Notes: generated by a model from the letters alone, not told the origin. Positions 1 to 12,629 are shown, numbered from the stretch's first letter. The stretch is 64,000 nt of DNA from Thalassia testudinum (GCA_037157565.1 JAZHRO010000046.1:18450501-18514500); one strand, 5' to 3'. A program made the numbers and translations.

Positions 1-790
1 GGGTGCCCTGCTGGCCTGCACATGTGTGGCTGCGGGTGTGCACTGTGGCATGGTAGTGGGGTGTTGGTCGCGCGGAGGCTGAGGGTGGCTGCGGTGTTTG
101 TTGGTGGTGAGGATACACACGCTGTCACCATGCGTAGGAGGTCAAGTGCAAGAGGAGGAAGATGGATGCCTACTTTAGATCACGGTGCACGCCATGTTCA
201 TGGTGTGCACATGAGGAGTACGGTGGAGGCAAGAGGAGAACCCCGTAGGGGGGAGAAGGATATCCCCTCAGATTGATGATCCCATCAACTTTTATCTCCC
301 CCCTCTATTCTCCTTCACTAGCGTAATTCAAGGGATTTTAAATCCCTTACTAAAATTGGCTGCCATTAGACATTCAGAGATTTGACTTGAGACCTGCAAC
401 GTTAAATTACAAATATAATCCTATTAATGCTTTTAACTGATTCCTATGACTACCTGATTTAATCTCTTTTGCATACATAAAATATTATAAAGGTGTTGTA
501 ATGAAAGGTGAATTAAGCATATAAATATAAAGTCGTCATTGATGCAGGTTATACTAATTATCACTTAAGATATTGAAAATTAAGAACCAAGAAAGTATAA
601 TCAAAATATACTTTGGCATATAATTAGTTTGTAAAACTGAACCCATCAATGTGTAGTCAGATCTGGGCAAGCTGAGTGAGGCATATCCAAGGGTCTTCGC
701 TACAGCTATGTATAGCAGGGCGTCGGTCAGAGAATATTCGGATGAGGTGAATGGTAGGCGGGTTCTTGATGTAGCTGGCAAGCGCGAGGG
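1..790. other. Unassigned sequence, no gene seen
   Basis: Positions 1-300 are G-rich and loosely resemble the G-rich part of the B-family LTR (for example 26700-27440), so this may be an old LTR remnant. Positions 300-790 are AT-rich with no recognisable motif. The short open frames here have no protein-like features and I do not support them as genes. Confidence 0.4.
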
Positions 791-1420
791 GGACGAACCC
801 GGACTGAGCAGGCACGGCTACTTGCTAATCTGATTACTTTCCAACCAACTGATGGAGAGGAGGGTTACCTCAAAAAACATGGTTTATTCAACTCTTCCAA
901 GGCTTATAGGAAGCTGATGGAGGTCACAGCTAGTGCACCCACTTTTGCTAACACTGATTGTGCCAAGATGTTGAAAACAAAAATTTCACTCAAGCTTAAA
1001 ATCTTCCTCTAGCTTTGTAGGAGGGATGGGCTTATAACTAGTGAACAAAAAAGTAGGAGGATGGGTGCTCCACTGTAGAGCTATCCACTATGTGATTTTG
1101 ACACGAACAACAGGATGCACCTCTTCACTTCTTGCTTGGTGATGGACCAGACTTGGACAGGAGTATGTGGGGAGCCTCTACCCACATGGGATGATCTTTG
1201 GAGGAAAATTTTGATGAAGGGGAGCCAACAAATGACAATGGTGGCTGTTATGTGGTGTGTTTGGCGTGCTTGTAATGAGCGTCTTTTTAAGGAGTCTCTA
1301 TTAATGTAGGAGCTATTGCAAGGGAGTGTTGTGTGCATGTTAAAGAGTGGTGTGACTCTATGTAATGGCTCTTTTTACATATGGATAAATGAACCCTAGT
1401 CTACTATCATTTTCGACAGC
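791..1420 (+). pseudogene. LINE (L1-like) ORF2 3' end, degenerate
   Basis: Reading the frame that passes through 992 gives the tail of a plant LINE reverse transcriptase polyprotein. It contains a KLKIFL segment, then a zinc-binding-like stretch CDFDTNNRMHLFTSC, then a Trp-rich end (MWCVWRACNERLF). This order matches the zf-RVT region at the C-terminus of plant non-LTR retrotransposons. In-frame stops at 1010 and shortly after 1070 break it, and no reverse transcriptase core is present, so it is a 5'-truncated dead copy, as is usual for LINEs. The tail ends near 1420, just before the truncated B LTR. No clear poly(A) tail or target duplication was found. The family is likely; the exact ends are uncertain. 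Confidence 0.6.
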
Positions 1421-1445
1421 ACTACTCATCTTCTCAAAAAGAAGA

Positions 1446-2547
1446 AAAACTAACCACGAAAATAGTTAGGTCATTTCCACTGGGAAGAATTAACCTATTT
1501 AATTAATTAATGGTGCATAGTCCAATCAGGAATCACAATAGATAAAGATTTGAATCTTTGCACTTCATTTTAATCATCAAAAAGCATTCCATGCAATTAC
1601 TTAAAACCATAAGGAGATCATATGCAAAATCACATTAATAAAATAATTCATTAAATAAAGCCACCGTGTTTTGCAATGGCTTTATCGATAAATTTTAATT
1701 AGAGACAAAATAGATGATTTTTTATCTCTCCTTACCTGCGAGGAGGTTCACTGCCGACTGGTGGCTTTGGTCGAGAAGGTCCACCAGAAGGTAGGCTTTG
1801 TGATGGTGGTAGCACATAGTCGGGTCGAGGCCACAGATTGCCGATCAGAGTAGGAGAGGTTGGTGGTGATGGAGTTGCTAACAAGACGGGGAACTCTTGC
1901 GGGCTTGCGTGAGTGATAGACTAGAGCCTGCGGTCAACGAGGATTCTCGCTGCGATGCTTGGGAGGGCCAGAGTCAGTTGGGGCTGAGGTTGGAGAGGAG
2001 AAGCGAGGCCTGTGATGATGGTTGTGTGGAGTAGTGGAGGCCTGCGTGTCGGGTTCCTTTGTGGTGGTGCAGTAGTGTGGAAGAAGAAGGAAATGAAGAG
2101 GAAGAAGATGGAGGAGAGGGATTGCATGGTGGTGATGGTGGTTGTGGTGGTGTTTTGCGCACGTGATGACGGTAGCATGATTGCATGCGTGCAAGGGTGC
2201 ACGAGGGGCTTGTGGCACACGGTTGGTGTGGCAATGCACGAGAGGTGCTCTGTGGTAGGAGAGGCGGTGGTGTGTGCATTTGTCAGAGAAGAGCAGGAAA
2301 GGGTGTGGTGCATGCTGTCACTATGCACCACTTTGTCGGAGATGAGCAGCAGATGGTGGTGGTGCTTTTATTAGAGAAGAGCAGGAATGGGTGTGGTGCA
2401 TGCTGTCACTATGCACCACATCATCGGAGATGAGCAGCGGTGTTGGAGCAAGCTGGGGCCGTGGTGGAGTTTGCGATGGTGTCACGATGCGCTCTTTGCT
2501 CATAGGGTGCGCTTGTTCCACGGTGGTGGAGAGGGAGGAGATCCCTG
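1446..2547 (-). repeat. 3' LTR of element B, first part
   Basis: From the sequence near 1447 to 2547 this matches 26391-27440 in the B 5' LTR, including the shared start (ACTAACCACGAAAATAGTTA) and the G-rich part. The match stops abruptly at 1446, where LINE sequence begins, so the LTR end is truncated. A local duplication of the segment around CTGTCACTATGCACCAC (2317-2334 and 2401-2418) lengthens this copy. Element A interrupts it at 2548 and the LTR resumes at 19555. Confidence 0.75.
2543..2547. repeat. Left target-site duplication of element A (CCCTG)
   Basis: CCCTG directly precedes the A LTR start TGTTGAA. It is repeated at 19555-19559, directly after the other LTR end (TTTACATCA). Five base pairs is the usual length for Ty3/gypsy integration. 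Confidence 0.75.
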
Positions 2548-4239
2548 TGTTGAATGTTGGGTTGCTACGCTACCGTGTTTGGTTTTGAAAACTTTGTCGT
2601 TGTAGTTTGAAAGCGAAGAACTCGTGTTCAACAAATAAAATTTATACTGGAATAGAAATCCCGGGTCGAACTCAGGGAGGCTACGTTGATCTATATTCAC
2701 AATTATATATATATATTATTAGAATTTTTCTTGAAAAGTGATGCTATGTAATTACAATGAAGCCATAACAACAATCAGACTAAACAAAAGGGAGAGAGAG
2801 AGAGAGAGAGAAAATATGCATTCAATAATTCAAAATATTTATACAATAAAACCAAATAAGAATTACACAAGAAAGCGGGAAATCAGCTACACTAGAAAGT
2901 AGAAAATTCTATAATAGAAAGCTGCAAAGAAGAATGGGAGAGAGAAGTTATCCTCCTCGACGATCGCTTGGAGGATGAGCCGGATGGGACAATGCCTGGA
3001 TGAAGGAGGGCGGAGCAAGACGAAGGAGGACGAAGTAGAAGAATGGGAACGAGGCAGCACGTCGTCATCGTCGTGGGATCCGCTTCCGAACGGGGCACGA
3101 AAATTTGACTTTATCTCACGAGGAGCATTTTAGGTGTGGGACAAGCTTCTCTGGAGCTTTGGAGAGGTAGAGAAGAGAAGGAAGGGATGAGAATTTCATA
3201 TGGAGGGGGTCTCCTTTTATAGTTGCAAGGAGTGGGGACAATTTTATCATTACAACTTTAAAACATTAATTTAGGACCTTTAGTGACGGATAAAATCGTC
3301 GCTAAAGGTATGAACGTGGCCATAGTGGGTGGTGCGCGCGCCCGCTCGCTTGCCCGTGTGCTCAACGCTCACGCATGTCCAACCGATCTCAGTCGTCCGA
3401 TCACGAGATCGGATGGCTTATCTCGCGCCTCCGCCCACCTGTGCTGCGCGCCCCATCGCGTGCAATCCCACGTTACGCGTGGGCATGCGTGGGTGCGTCA
3501 TCTTGATTGAGCGCATGTGGCCATTAGATCACTATTGTGTGGTCGATCGGGCACGCACCTTCGCTTCAATTACAGCGTGGTGAGGCTCGAACGTGTGCTT
3601 GTGCTTTGCGTTAGAGTGCTCAACCAACGTGTTGGGGGCGCGTTTGTGTCGAGCGCTTAACTAAAGCGCGGGCGCATCGCAGCTGTTGGATCTTGATCCA
3701 ACAGTGGGCAAGGGCGGATGCGGAGGCCTTCACCGGGTGCATATGGACGATTGGGCGGCCGAGATGGTGCCACGTGGTGCCATCTTGGCCGTCCATCTTC
3801 TGGATGTTATAGATGGTGCCACAGGTGTCGGATTGACTCGATTTTTGCGCCGTTAGCCTGCGATCGTCGATCCGAATCCATCCGTGTGGTCGAATTTGTT
3901 GTTCGAAGTGTGGATTCACACCATCTTGGCCCTTCATCTTCTAGGGTTCCCCGATCTTTATCTGATGCTACAGAGGTCTGATTAGGGCGATCTTGTAGTC
4001 ATTAAACTCCAATCGTCACCCTGATCATATCTGCACGGTTGGATCTTCGATTCGAGGCCCCGATAAAAAAATTTGCCCTGTCCATGAACTTAAAAGGAGA
4101 CAATTAACCTCCATTTTATTCAAGCTAAATTAAATGCAAGATGATGCATGTTATGCAATATTCATAGCATGCAACGCAATCCTATGCTTAAGAACATGGA
4201 TAAATAGACATCTTAAGTAGTTTAAACGTGTTTACATCC
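2548..4239 (-). repeat. 3' LTR of element A
   Basis: About 1.69 kb, plus-strand ends TGTTGAAT and TTTACATCC. It matches 12651-13117 followed by 18566-19554. On the minus strand it carries a TATA-like box (CTATAAAAG, complement of 3214-3222). Upstream of that is a palindrome at 3277-3308 (arms CCTTTAGTGACG and CGTCGCTAAAGG around 8 bp) and further upstream a G-box CACGTG at 3771-3776. A (TA)n run at about 2703-2717 and a (GA)n run at 2792-2811 lie in the transcribed part. The plus-strand open frames inside are low-complexity and not supported. Confidence 0.85.
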
Positions 4240-5609
4240 TACCCCCATGCCTATCTTTTCCTAGTCCCTAGCAAAAACTATATGCTATTTATAAAAGAAT
4301 CATGTTGGATTATTTGGGCATGAGTTATTTTCAATCATTAAGAAAATGTCTACTTAAGATCTGAACTTTCAAAGACACAACAGTGCCTGAGTATCTACCA
4401 AAATGCAGGCTGCCTCAAGCCCTCACCTTATTCAAAGAAAAATTTCTTTTTCGCCTTTTCCTCTTTTCTAGTTTTTTTGGACTTTCAAGTTTTAGGGTTT
4501 AAGAGTGGCTTTCTATGGCCATTCAACTCACCCAAGATTTGATGAGAACCCTAAGTTTTAAGCATCTTATTGTGAATGTGATAGACTCCTTGACCGACAG
4601 TTAAAACGGACTTTGGATTTCTATGCCTCGAGGTGACCTAAAAAAAAAGAATTCTACCTAAAGGTGTATCTTTACTACCGGCAGCTTTCTCCCTACTTTT
4701 ATTTTTTTTACGGGGTCAATACAAGGGTGAATCTAGTGTATATCTCTCCGGTTTATTCTACTTCGCTTCTTCCTAAGTGTTTTGGGAATTTTCAGTGCAT
4801 TTATTGAGCTGGGTTCTGGACAACCGATTGATGAGCTATTACCACCAACAACTTGCTAACCATACTCGTGCGACGAAGTGTGGGTTATTTCTTTTTTCTC
4901 TCTTTTCTCCTTTTTTTTTTTTTAAGTAGGTGGCTTCCCTGGTCTAAGATTTACCTAAAGACAGTGAGAAGAGAAAGATCCAGTGACTTGGCTCTGGACG
5001 ACCAACCTATGGGTTGTTACCCACGATAACTTGCTAGCCATATCACCCTAGAAGGTTCATTAGCTACCCAATTTCCTTTAGAATCGCCGAACAACAACTC
5101 AGTGACAAGATAGTGTGTAGATGCTTAAAACTCAAAATTCTTTCAAATCAAAGGGTGGGTTGATAATTCGTGTACTTATCACCCAAAATTATTTAGTCAA
5201 ATTACAATAGAATTAAGGTTGGCAAGGACTCGAAAAACAAATACACATTTTAGTGGATACATGGGCTGATTAAGTCCAAAGACCTGAAGGGTCTTTGTGT
5301 TCAGATCTTAATGTAAAATTTCCTAAGAATGAAAAGTCCTAATGTCCAACTATTCCTTCCTAATTTTTTTTTTTATAAATAAGAAGAGAAAAACAATTTA
5401 CATGAATTTCACAAAGCTGACCAAATGATTGAAAAATGAATCCACCCCCTCAAGCCTAGCTGATGCAATGTCCACATTGAAAAAGAGACATGAAGGAAAG
5501 GGTAGAATATGAAAGATGTCACCTGAATATGAAGCTCGTATCAGCTTTGTGTCATATGTACAACTGCTGAGTTTAATGCCGTCAGCTAGGTGAAGTTTAG
5601 CCAAAGAAG
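4240..5609 (-). other. 3' untranslated region and polypurine tracts of element A
   Basis: This is the non-coding stretch between the pol stop and the 3' LTR, reading right to left. It starts with a short motif next to the pol stop (GGCATTAAACTCAGCA, complement of 5565-5580) that recurs in element C and the giant. A first purine tract (GCTTGAGGGGGTGGA) is the complement of 5441-5455. The terminal tract (GGCATGGGGGTA) is the complement of 4240-4251 and touches the LTR, so it is the likely plus-strand primer. The small open frame at 5398-5613 has a relative in C at 31809-32006, but the similarity reflects these conserved nucleotide motifs more than an evident protein. Confidence 0.65.
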
Positions 5610-6904
5610 TCACAGGATGGCTTGGGCAACCGTGTCTGAGACGAGTTCTGGAAGAATACGGTCAATAACAGGCTTCAGACATTGATCGTTGACTTTAAAT
5701 GTGTTACCCATCTTTGGGTCAGAAATCTGAACGGCTTCATTTGGAAAAATCTGGTCAATTATGAATGGGCCATTCCATTTAGATCTAAGTTTGCCAGGAA
5801 AGAGCTTAAGTTTAAAATCGAATAAGCAGACCTTCTGGTTCGGCTCAAAGCTCTTACAAGAAATCAGTTGATCATGTAGAGCTTTGGTCCGAGCCTTGTA
5901 GACCTTGGCATTCTCATATGCATCATTTCTAAACTCCTCCAACTCAGATAGTTGGAGTTTCCTGGTTTTCTCAGCTAAATTTAGATCTAAATTGCATTGT
6001 TTGATCACCCAGAATGCCCTGTCTTCAATCTCTACTGGTAGATGGCATGCCTTTCCATACACCAAACGGAATGGAGACATGCCAATGGGCATTTTATACG
6101 CCGTACGGTAGGCCCAAAGAGCGTCCTCAAGCTTTTGAGTCTAGTCCTTGCGATCAGGCCTAACCGTTTTCTCCAGAATGATCTCTCGATCGGAGATCTC
6201 AGCTTGTCCATTAGTCTGGGGGTGGTAATGTGTGGAAATTTGATGATTAACCCTGCATTTGGCCAACAATTTCTGGAATTGGGCATTAGTAAAATGAGTG
6301 CCACCATCACTGATGATAGCCCTTGGAATCCCGAACCTACTGAAGATATTTTTCTTGACAAATCAATGACAACCTTGTGGTCATTGGTTCGGGTGGGAAT
6401 CGCCTCAATCCATTTGGACACATAATCAATAGCAACAAGAATGTACTGATGTCCAAATGAAGGGATAAAGGGTCCCATGAAATCAATGCCCTAAACATCG
6501 AAAATTTCGACAAGAAGAATTGGGTTTAGAGGCATCATATCTCTCTTAGTTATGCTCTCGAGTGCCTGACATCGAGAAAATGACCTTGAGAAATCCTGGG
6601 CATCCTTGAATAATGACGGCCAATAGAAGCCAGATTGCAAGATTTTTGCAGCCATCATTTTCCCGGAGAAATGTCCACCACACCCAGATGCATGGCAGAA
6701 CTCAAGTATACTGTTGAATTCATTCTCTGGTATACATCGGCGAAATAATCTGATCAGAGCCGATGCGATACAGCTTAGGGTCCTCCCAGAAGTAGTATTT
6801 GTCCTTAGATTTGAGTCTATCCCATTGTTGCTTGGTTCAATCCGGGGGGATTTGACCAACGGCCAAATAGTTAACAATGTTAGCAAATCATGAGGTGTGG
6901 ACAC
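5610..6904 (-). pseudogene. Integrase remnant of element A
   Basis: Fragments in different frames, read from 6904 down to 5610, cover the gypsy integrase. The zinc-finger region has [14 protein letters not shown] and SRCQ. The catalytic core has lost its frame: MGPF, the [11 protein letters not shown] stretch and the segment around the second Asp are split by stops. The C-terminal part (6092-5610) is clean and includes [20 protein letters not shown] and the GPF module (KWNGPFIIDQIFPNEAVQI). There is no chromodomain, as expected for Athila-type elements. The order and sequence match the intact integrase of the giant. No active enzyme can be made from this copy. Confidence 0.85.
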
Positions 6905-8239
6905 CTAAAATTGTATGAATAGTTTCGTTCGGAAAAGTGTCAGCAACCGGAATGTCCGCACTAGAGGAATCACCTAGGAGTCTCGACAAATGATCTGCTA
7001 CCATATTTTGTATCCCGATTTTATCCTTGATTTCAAGATCAAATTCTTGAAGCAGAAGAATCCAACGAATATGTCGAGGTTTAGCATCCTTTTTGGCCAA
7101 GAGATGTCTCAAGGACGAGTGGTCAGTATAGATAATAACATGAGACCTAAGAGATAAGCCCTGAATTTTTCCAAAGCGAACACTACTGCTAGTAATTCCT
7201 TTTCAATAACAGTGTAATTCCTCTGGGCTTCATCCAGAGTTTTACTAGCGTAGTAGATGATAGAGGGCTTTCTATCAATTTTCTTACCGAATACAACCCC
7301 GACCGTGTAATCAGAAGCACTGGTCATGATGTCAAAAGGGGATGTCCAAATTGGTGGTTGCAAAACTGGAGCATAGGTGACTGCCATTTTCAAGAAATCA
7401 AATGCCTTTCGACATGATTCGTCAAAAACAAATGGCGTTTCTTTGGAAAGAAGATTGCTCAAGGGACGAGAAACCTTCGAGAAATCCTTGATGAATCTTC
7501 GATAAAATCCCACATGGCCAAGAAATGATCGGATTTGTTTAACAGATGTAGGAGGAGGAAGTTTAGCGATAGCATCAACCTTAGCTTTATCCACTTCAAT
7601 TCCCTGTTCAGAGATTACATGACCGAAAACGATGCCTTTTTGGGTCATGAAATGACTCTTTTCCCAGCTAAGGACCAATCGTGTTTTGATACATCGCTTA
7701 AGAATCATTTCCAGATTAACCAAACAAGAGTCAAATGATTCTCCAAAAATAGAGAAATCATCCATGAAGACTTTCATAAATTCTCCCACCATGTTAGAAA
7801 ATATGACTAGCATACACCTTTGAAAAGTCGTAGGTGCATTGCATAACCCGAAAGGCATCCTACGAAAAGCAAAGGTTCCGTAGGGACAGGTGAAAGTAGT
7901 TTTTTCCTGATCTTCAGGATGGATAGGAACTTGGTTGTATCCCGAGTAGCCATCAAGAAAATAGAAGTACTTTTTCCCAGCTAATCTTTCCAAGATTTGA
8001 TCGATGAAAGGCAGGGGAAAATGATCCTTTTTAGTGGCTGCGTTCAGCTTCCTATAATCTATACAAACCCTCTAAGAGGAAGCTGAACAAGTTGTGACAG
8101 ATTCTCCTCTCTCGTTAGTCACAACAGTAATCCCAGCTTTCTTCAAAACAATCTGTATGAGACTTACCCAGGGACTATCAGAGATTTGATAAATAATTCC
8201 TGCATCAAGCCACTTGATGATTTCATTTTTGACCAATTC
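6905..8239 (-). pseudogene. Reverse transcriptase-RNase H remnant of element A
   Basis: The 294-codon open segment 7993-7109 carries most of the reverse transcriptase. It has [11 protein letters not shown], the [18 protein letters not shown] motif and the catalytic FMDD, followed by the connection and the start of RNase H. Two stops separate it from the N-terminal part just upstream (8239-7994: IKWLDAG, DYRKLN). In RNase H the first catalytic Asp is lost (MTSASDY where the giant has MCDASNY). A frameshift near 7140 moves the rest into the frame 7112-6888, which ends in VADHLSRL. The copy is therefore inactive in both activities. Similarity to residues 1095-1520 of the giant polyprotein is high throughout. 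Confidence 0.9.
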
Positions 8240-9123
8240 TCACATATTTGGATTCAATCTCCTCTGCAACTGGTGAGAAGGGCAAGATCCATCTTCTAAG
8301 AATATTCTATGATTATAGTACGATGGCTTGATCCCCCTGAGGTCATGAATGGTCCAACCAATTGCCTTCTTATGTTCCTTCAAGACCTTAATAAATTTAA
8401 TTTCTTGCTCCTTTGTCAATTTAGCACTAATAATCACAAGGAGCATCTTCTGAGGTCTTAAAAATTGATATTTCAAATTCTCAGGCAATGGTTTCAATTC
8501 AAGCTGGGGAGGGTTGATGATTGATAGTAGGGTAGATACTGAAGATTCAACAAGAGGAAGAGGTTGAGAGTGAAAAAAATCAATAACCTCTTCAGAAGAT
8601 GGCAGGTCAGCCATAGAGGGTTGCGATTCGAATTCGTCATCCAAGGAGGAACTTTCGATTGAAGAAACCATCAAACAAGTTTCAATGTTTTCATTATCCT
8701 TATCAAGTTCCTCAATAAATCCACAATCCTCAAATTTATTAATCGCCTTAAAAATATCCAATTTCATTCGTTGATCTCCAAAGGCAATTTCCATGCTACC
8801 GCTTTCACAATTAATGTTGGCCTTAGCGGTAGCCAGGAACAGGTGCCCTAGAATGATGGGCATGTTCCTCAGATTATCAAGTACATCCATGTCAAGGACA
8901 AGGAAGTCTACAAGAAAATAGAAATCCTTGACCTTGACTATAACATCTTCAATAACACCTCGTGGATTTGTGATCGAGCAGTCCGCTAACTGTAGCATTA
9001 CAAAAGTTGGCCGAAGTTCACCTAACCCAAACTTTTCGTAAGGAGAAGTCGGAATTAGGTTGATGGATGCACCAAGATCCTAAAGTGCTCTATCAAATGT
9101 GTAATCTTCGATGACGCAAGAAA
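8240..9123 (-). pseudogene. Aspartic protease remnant of element A
   Basis: The protease motif [10 protein letters not shown] is present but is separated from the preceding RAL by an in-frame stop (complement of 9080-9082), so gag and protease are no longer joined. The 252-codon segment 8998-8240 continues through IIEDVIVKVKDF-like sequence, the [19 protein letters not shown] region and an acidic linker, up to the start of reverse transcriptase (HRIFLEDGSCPSHQLQRRLN). The active site uses DLG, as in the giant, rather than the DTG or DSG typical of retroviral proteases. Such a DLGA motif is usual for Athila-type proteases. Confidence 0.8.
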
Positions 9124-11175
9124 ATAATAGAGCACCTGGATCTCTCTTTTTTTGAGGGAGGTAGTGCAAGATAACAGAACTAGCCTGCTCGGAGAGTACC
9201 ACCTTCCTCGGAATAGATTCTCTTGACTTACGCTTTTGTGTACATAAATCCTTTAGAAATCTTACGTAAGCTGGTATGTGCTTGATAGCATCAAGGAGCG
9301 GAATATTAATCTCAACATTCTTAAATAGATTCAGAAGGTCCTCATTGCTATCAACAGACTTCTTTGATTTGGTTAAGGCTTCAGGAAAAGGAACATGAGT
9401 CAGATCTTTGGAATCATGTTCCTGAGCCTTGATTTCTCCTCCAGAATTCTCCTCTCTCTCCTCAAGTTCTTCAGGATTCAAAAGATCAGAATAGTGTGGT
9501 TGTGGATCCTGAGTCTGCTTACCACTCCTCAAGGTGACAGAATTTGCAGATGCATAAGAATTTGGGTCTTGGGGAGGGTTAGGAAAGATTGAAGGGGCTT
9601 GATTTGCCATGAATTGTTGATTTACAGAAGAAGAAGAGGACGAGGAACTCTGCTCAACCACCTGAGCATGTGCATGTGGGTCCCTCTGATTTTCGTACCC
9701 ATGGGCTTGGTTGCCTGAATTCATAATATTTCACGAGTTGGGTACGGGTTGGGATGGTAGAGATCCGGCTTGACGAGAGTTAGCAATGAGCCCGGACTGC
9801 AAGTTGTCCAGCGAGGTTTTCATTTACTGCATGAGCTGGAGCATTGATCCTTGCATCTCTACCATTTGACAGGCATTCCAAGATGGCTGATTGACTTGAT
9901 TTGGAGGCAACTGAGTATATACATGACCCTGACCCATTGGTTGTTGCGGAGCATAGTTGCCGGGTCGGAATTGGGTCTGTTGCCTTGGGTTTTTCCAAGA
10001 GAAGTTAGGGTGGTTTCTCCAACCTGGATTATATGCATTAGAGTAGGGGTTAGATCTAACATTCTCTTGTACAGCACAGACATCATCATAGGGTGAGGAT
10101 GGAGAGAAAGAAAAGGAAGGATCAGAAAAACTGGGATCAAAGGCCCCAGTTTGGAACCCATGGGTTTATGAAAAATGCTAACTCACAGGTTGAGCCGCAT
10201 CAAGTTGATTCATGAACTCTCGTCCAGAAGGAGCTCGTGAAGAATGGAATCCCAAATTTTGGGATTGAGTGGATCGAGAGTTGTTGATAGAATTGCCAGC
10301 CATCCACTCTTCCATTCTCTTAGCAACCAAGTCCACCTTATCAAGTTTGTTACAAATCAATTCCATATCAAATGAATGAGAGTCATGGACTTCATTGACA
10401 TTTGATCTGGGCTGTTGGGACCGGTTAAATGTATACATGGAGGCATGATTGATTGAATTCTTACTCATTTCCTCAAATAAGTCATGTGCACTATCTGCAT
10501 CTTTATTGAGGAAATTGCCTCCGCAAGAAGCATCCATATGATTTCTGAGTTGCTCAGTCAACCCATGATAGAAGATCTGCACGAGTTGCCATTTCGGCAC
10601 CTCGTGGTGTGGACACCTCCACAATAGGTCTGGGAATTTCTCCCAGGCCGCATGAAACTGCTCCCCCGGCCGCTGGGTAAAGGTAGTGATTGCCCGTCTC
10701 AAAGCATTGGTATGTTCGACTGGGAAGAATTTCATCAGAAAGGCTGATTTCAACTCATTCCAAGTTGTAATTAGTCTTCCTATTGTCCTATACCAATGCC
10801 CGGTCTTATCCCTAAGAGAGTAGGGGAAGAGCCTCATGATCATTTGCTCCTCGTTTACGTTTCGTGCCTTGGTGGTCTGGACCAAAGTGGTCAAGTCCTC
10901 CAAGTGCTGAAATAGATCTTCAGAGCCAAGCCCATGATAATGTTTGATCAGTCTTAACACCTGGGGCTTGATTTCTACATCACCGGCTGGAATCTGGACG
11001 TCAGGATGTTCCCCGTAATTTGAAAGATCATAAAAATCCTTCGAGGGCTAAGTGCCCTGGATTCTCTAGATCCATTCCTGCATTCTCTACATTTGTTCCA
11101 GCTGCCTTCGAAATTCTTCCTGTGGATTTCCAACCAGAGGAGGTTGTTGGATGGCCATGGGATCAATTTGACCAA
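9124..11175 (-). pseudogene. Gag remnant of element A
   Basis: Read from 11175 to 9124. The longest open segment (10960-10178) carries the gypsy Gag core: HGLGSEDLFQHLEDL, then [17 protein letters not shown], then [19 protein letters not shown] and ASCGGNFLNKD. These match residues about 190-340 of the giant polyprotein. A second segment (9724-9080) has a Gln/Ser-rich linker and the conserved [20 protein letters not shown] stretch that precedes protease. Stops and shifts lie between the segments. No CCHC zinc knuckle is visible, nor in the giant, so RNA binding in this lineage may rely on other residues. The likely original start is near 11160, where MAIQQPPLVGNPQEEF can be read in one frame. 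Confidence 0.85.
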
Positions 11176-12629
11176 AATCCAATTTGCGCCTCCTAGAATA
11201 CTCTAATGGCCCTTCCAATCGGGGATTCAATGACCATCTTCCCAGCATAAACTAGGAGCAGGTCGGAAAGACTAGGGATAGGGACCCTGCAGCACAACAA
11301 AACAAGGCTGTCCTTAAGTGGGATAGCCTAAGGATCTACTGACTCCTAAAACCTACCTTAAGACTATAAATGATTTACTCTACTTGCATCTATTCAATCC
11401 AACTAGTTAGAAGGAGGGACTGGGGAGAAGGTTCTTCCTTCAGCTTTCGCTTCCAGTTCCTAGTGTACCCCCCAGCCGCGGTCGTTTGACGCTACTCCCC
11501 TAGCTAGACATCGGATTAATCAGTACAAGTAGTTTAATCAAAGACAATCTCAGACTAGGCCCTGAAGAGTGAATCAGACCTTAAGGCCAACGTCTACTCA
11601 ATTTTATTAAGGCCTGGGATTGTGGTGCTTATGGAATGTGATTGGCCCTTAAAATGGGTTGTGCCCTTAATGATTGATTGAGATTTGTGTAAGTGCGTGC
11701 ACAACCAGGGCTTTCAAGCAAGATTATTTGTGATGCGTGGATTTTAATGTTCAAATCTTGCTTAAGTAGCTTTTAGAGTTTCAAATTAGGTGGATTGCAA
11801 TCAAGTTTCTAGGCAAACCAGGTTATCAAACACGGGTGAAGATTGCTTTCCTTTAAAACTAGAAAGAAAGTGGAGTGCCTAGAATAGACCTAGATTGAAA
11901 ACCCTAAGGAGGAGCTACTTGATGAGTTGATTTTAAGTAGAGTGGTACAGCCCAAACAATTCAAACAATTGGCCACAAATGCACCACTAAGTTAGGCACA
12001 CAAAGGTAGTTAACCTAGAATGATTTCTACTCTTTTGTGTGTTGCTTTGTGTGTACCGGTTCCACAGATTAGAACCCGGTTGAGTAGAAACAAATCAATT
12101 CGGTTAAGTGCCTTGAATGTGGGTTTATGTTGTGTGTTTGTTGAAAAAAAGCCGGATGAGAGGAAACCCTCACGTCCGATTTGGAGGGGGGGGATCCCAT
12201 AGGAACCTATCTCGATTTGTCTTTTGCTGGATCCTGCTTCTAGTTGAAGTCGATCTCCAAATCGACCTAGAAGTAGGTTTTCTTCTATCCCATGGGCTAG
12301 GATACCTACCCCACAAGATTATCTTTTTGTTTTGTTTTTATATAAATGAGGGTGGAATGAATGTGAGTGAGAATCCAAACAACCAAACTATTCCTAGGAT
12401 TTATGCAAACACCTAGGTTAATTGGAATTTGGATTTAATGTGGCGAATGAAATCTATGGAGGGGGGATGAATGGGGAGCACTTACAGTTGTCTTCAACTA
12501 CACTTTACTCCAGTCTACCGCTTGATGATTCCCTGCTGGAGGTCTCTGCAAAACAATAGACACAGGAGAAAACAAGTTAGAAAATAATAAAGTGCAAGAA
12601 ATGAGAAAGGAAGATCGGAAATCATTGCC
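11176..12629 (-). other. 5' leader of element A
   Basis: A non-coding stretch between the primer site and gag. About 11290-12630 is clearly homologous to the leader of element C (33770-34942). Shared blocks include the CAGCCTAAGGATCTAC region, a TAGTGTACCCCCCAGCC block followed by GTCGTTTGACGCTACTCCCC, and a TGCACAACCAGGG block. This conservation in an element without gag-pol suggests packaging or other cis function. Plus-strand frames at 12020-12416 are shadows. Confidence 0.65.

Noticed and set aside
554..781. Minus-strand 75-codon open frame
   Set aside because: No domain, no conserved partner in the window and no promoter context.
1921..2605. Overlapping open frames on both strands in the G-rich LTR
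   Set aside because: They lie within the B LTR, follow its base bias, shift between frames and are not conserved in the partner LTR copy.
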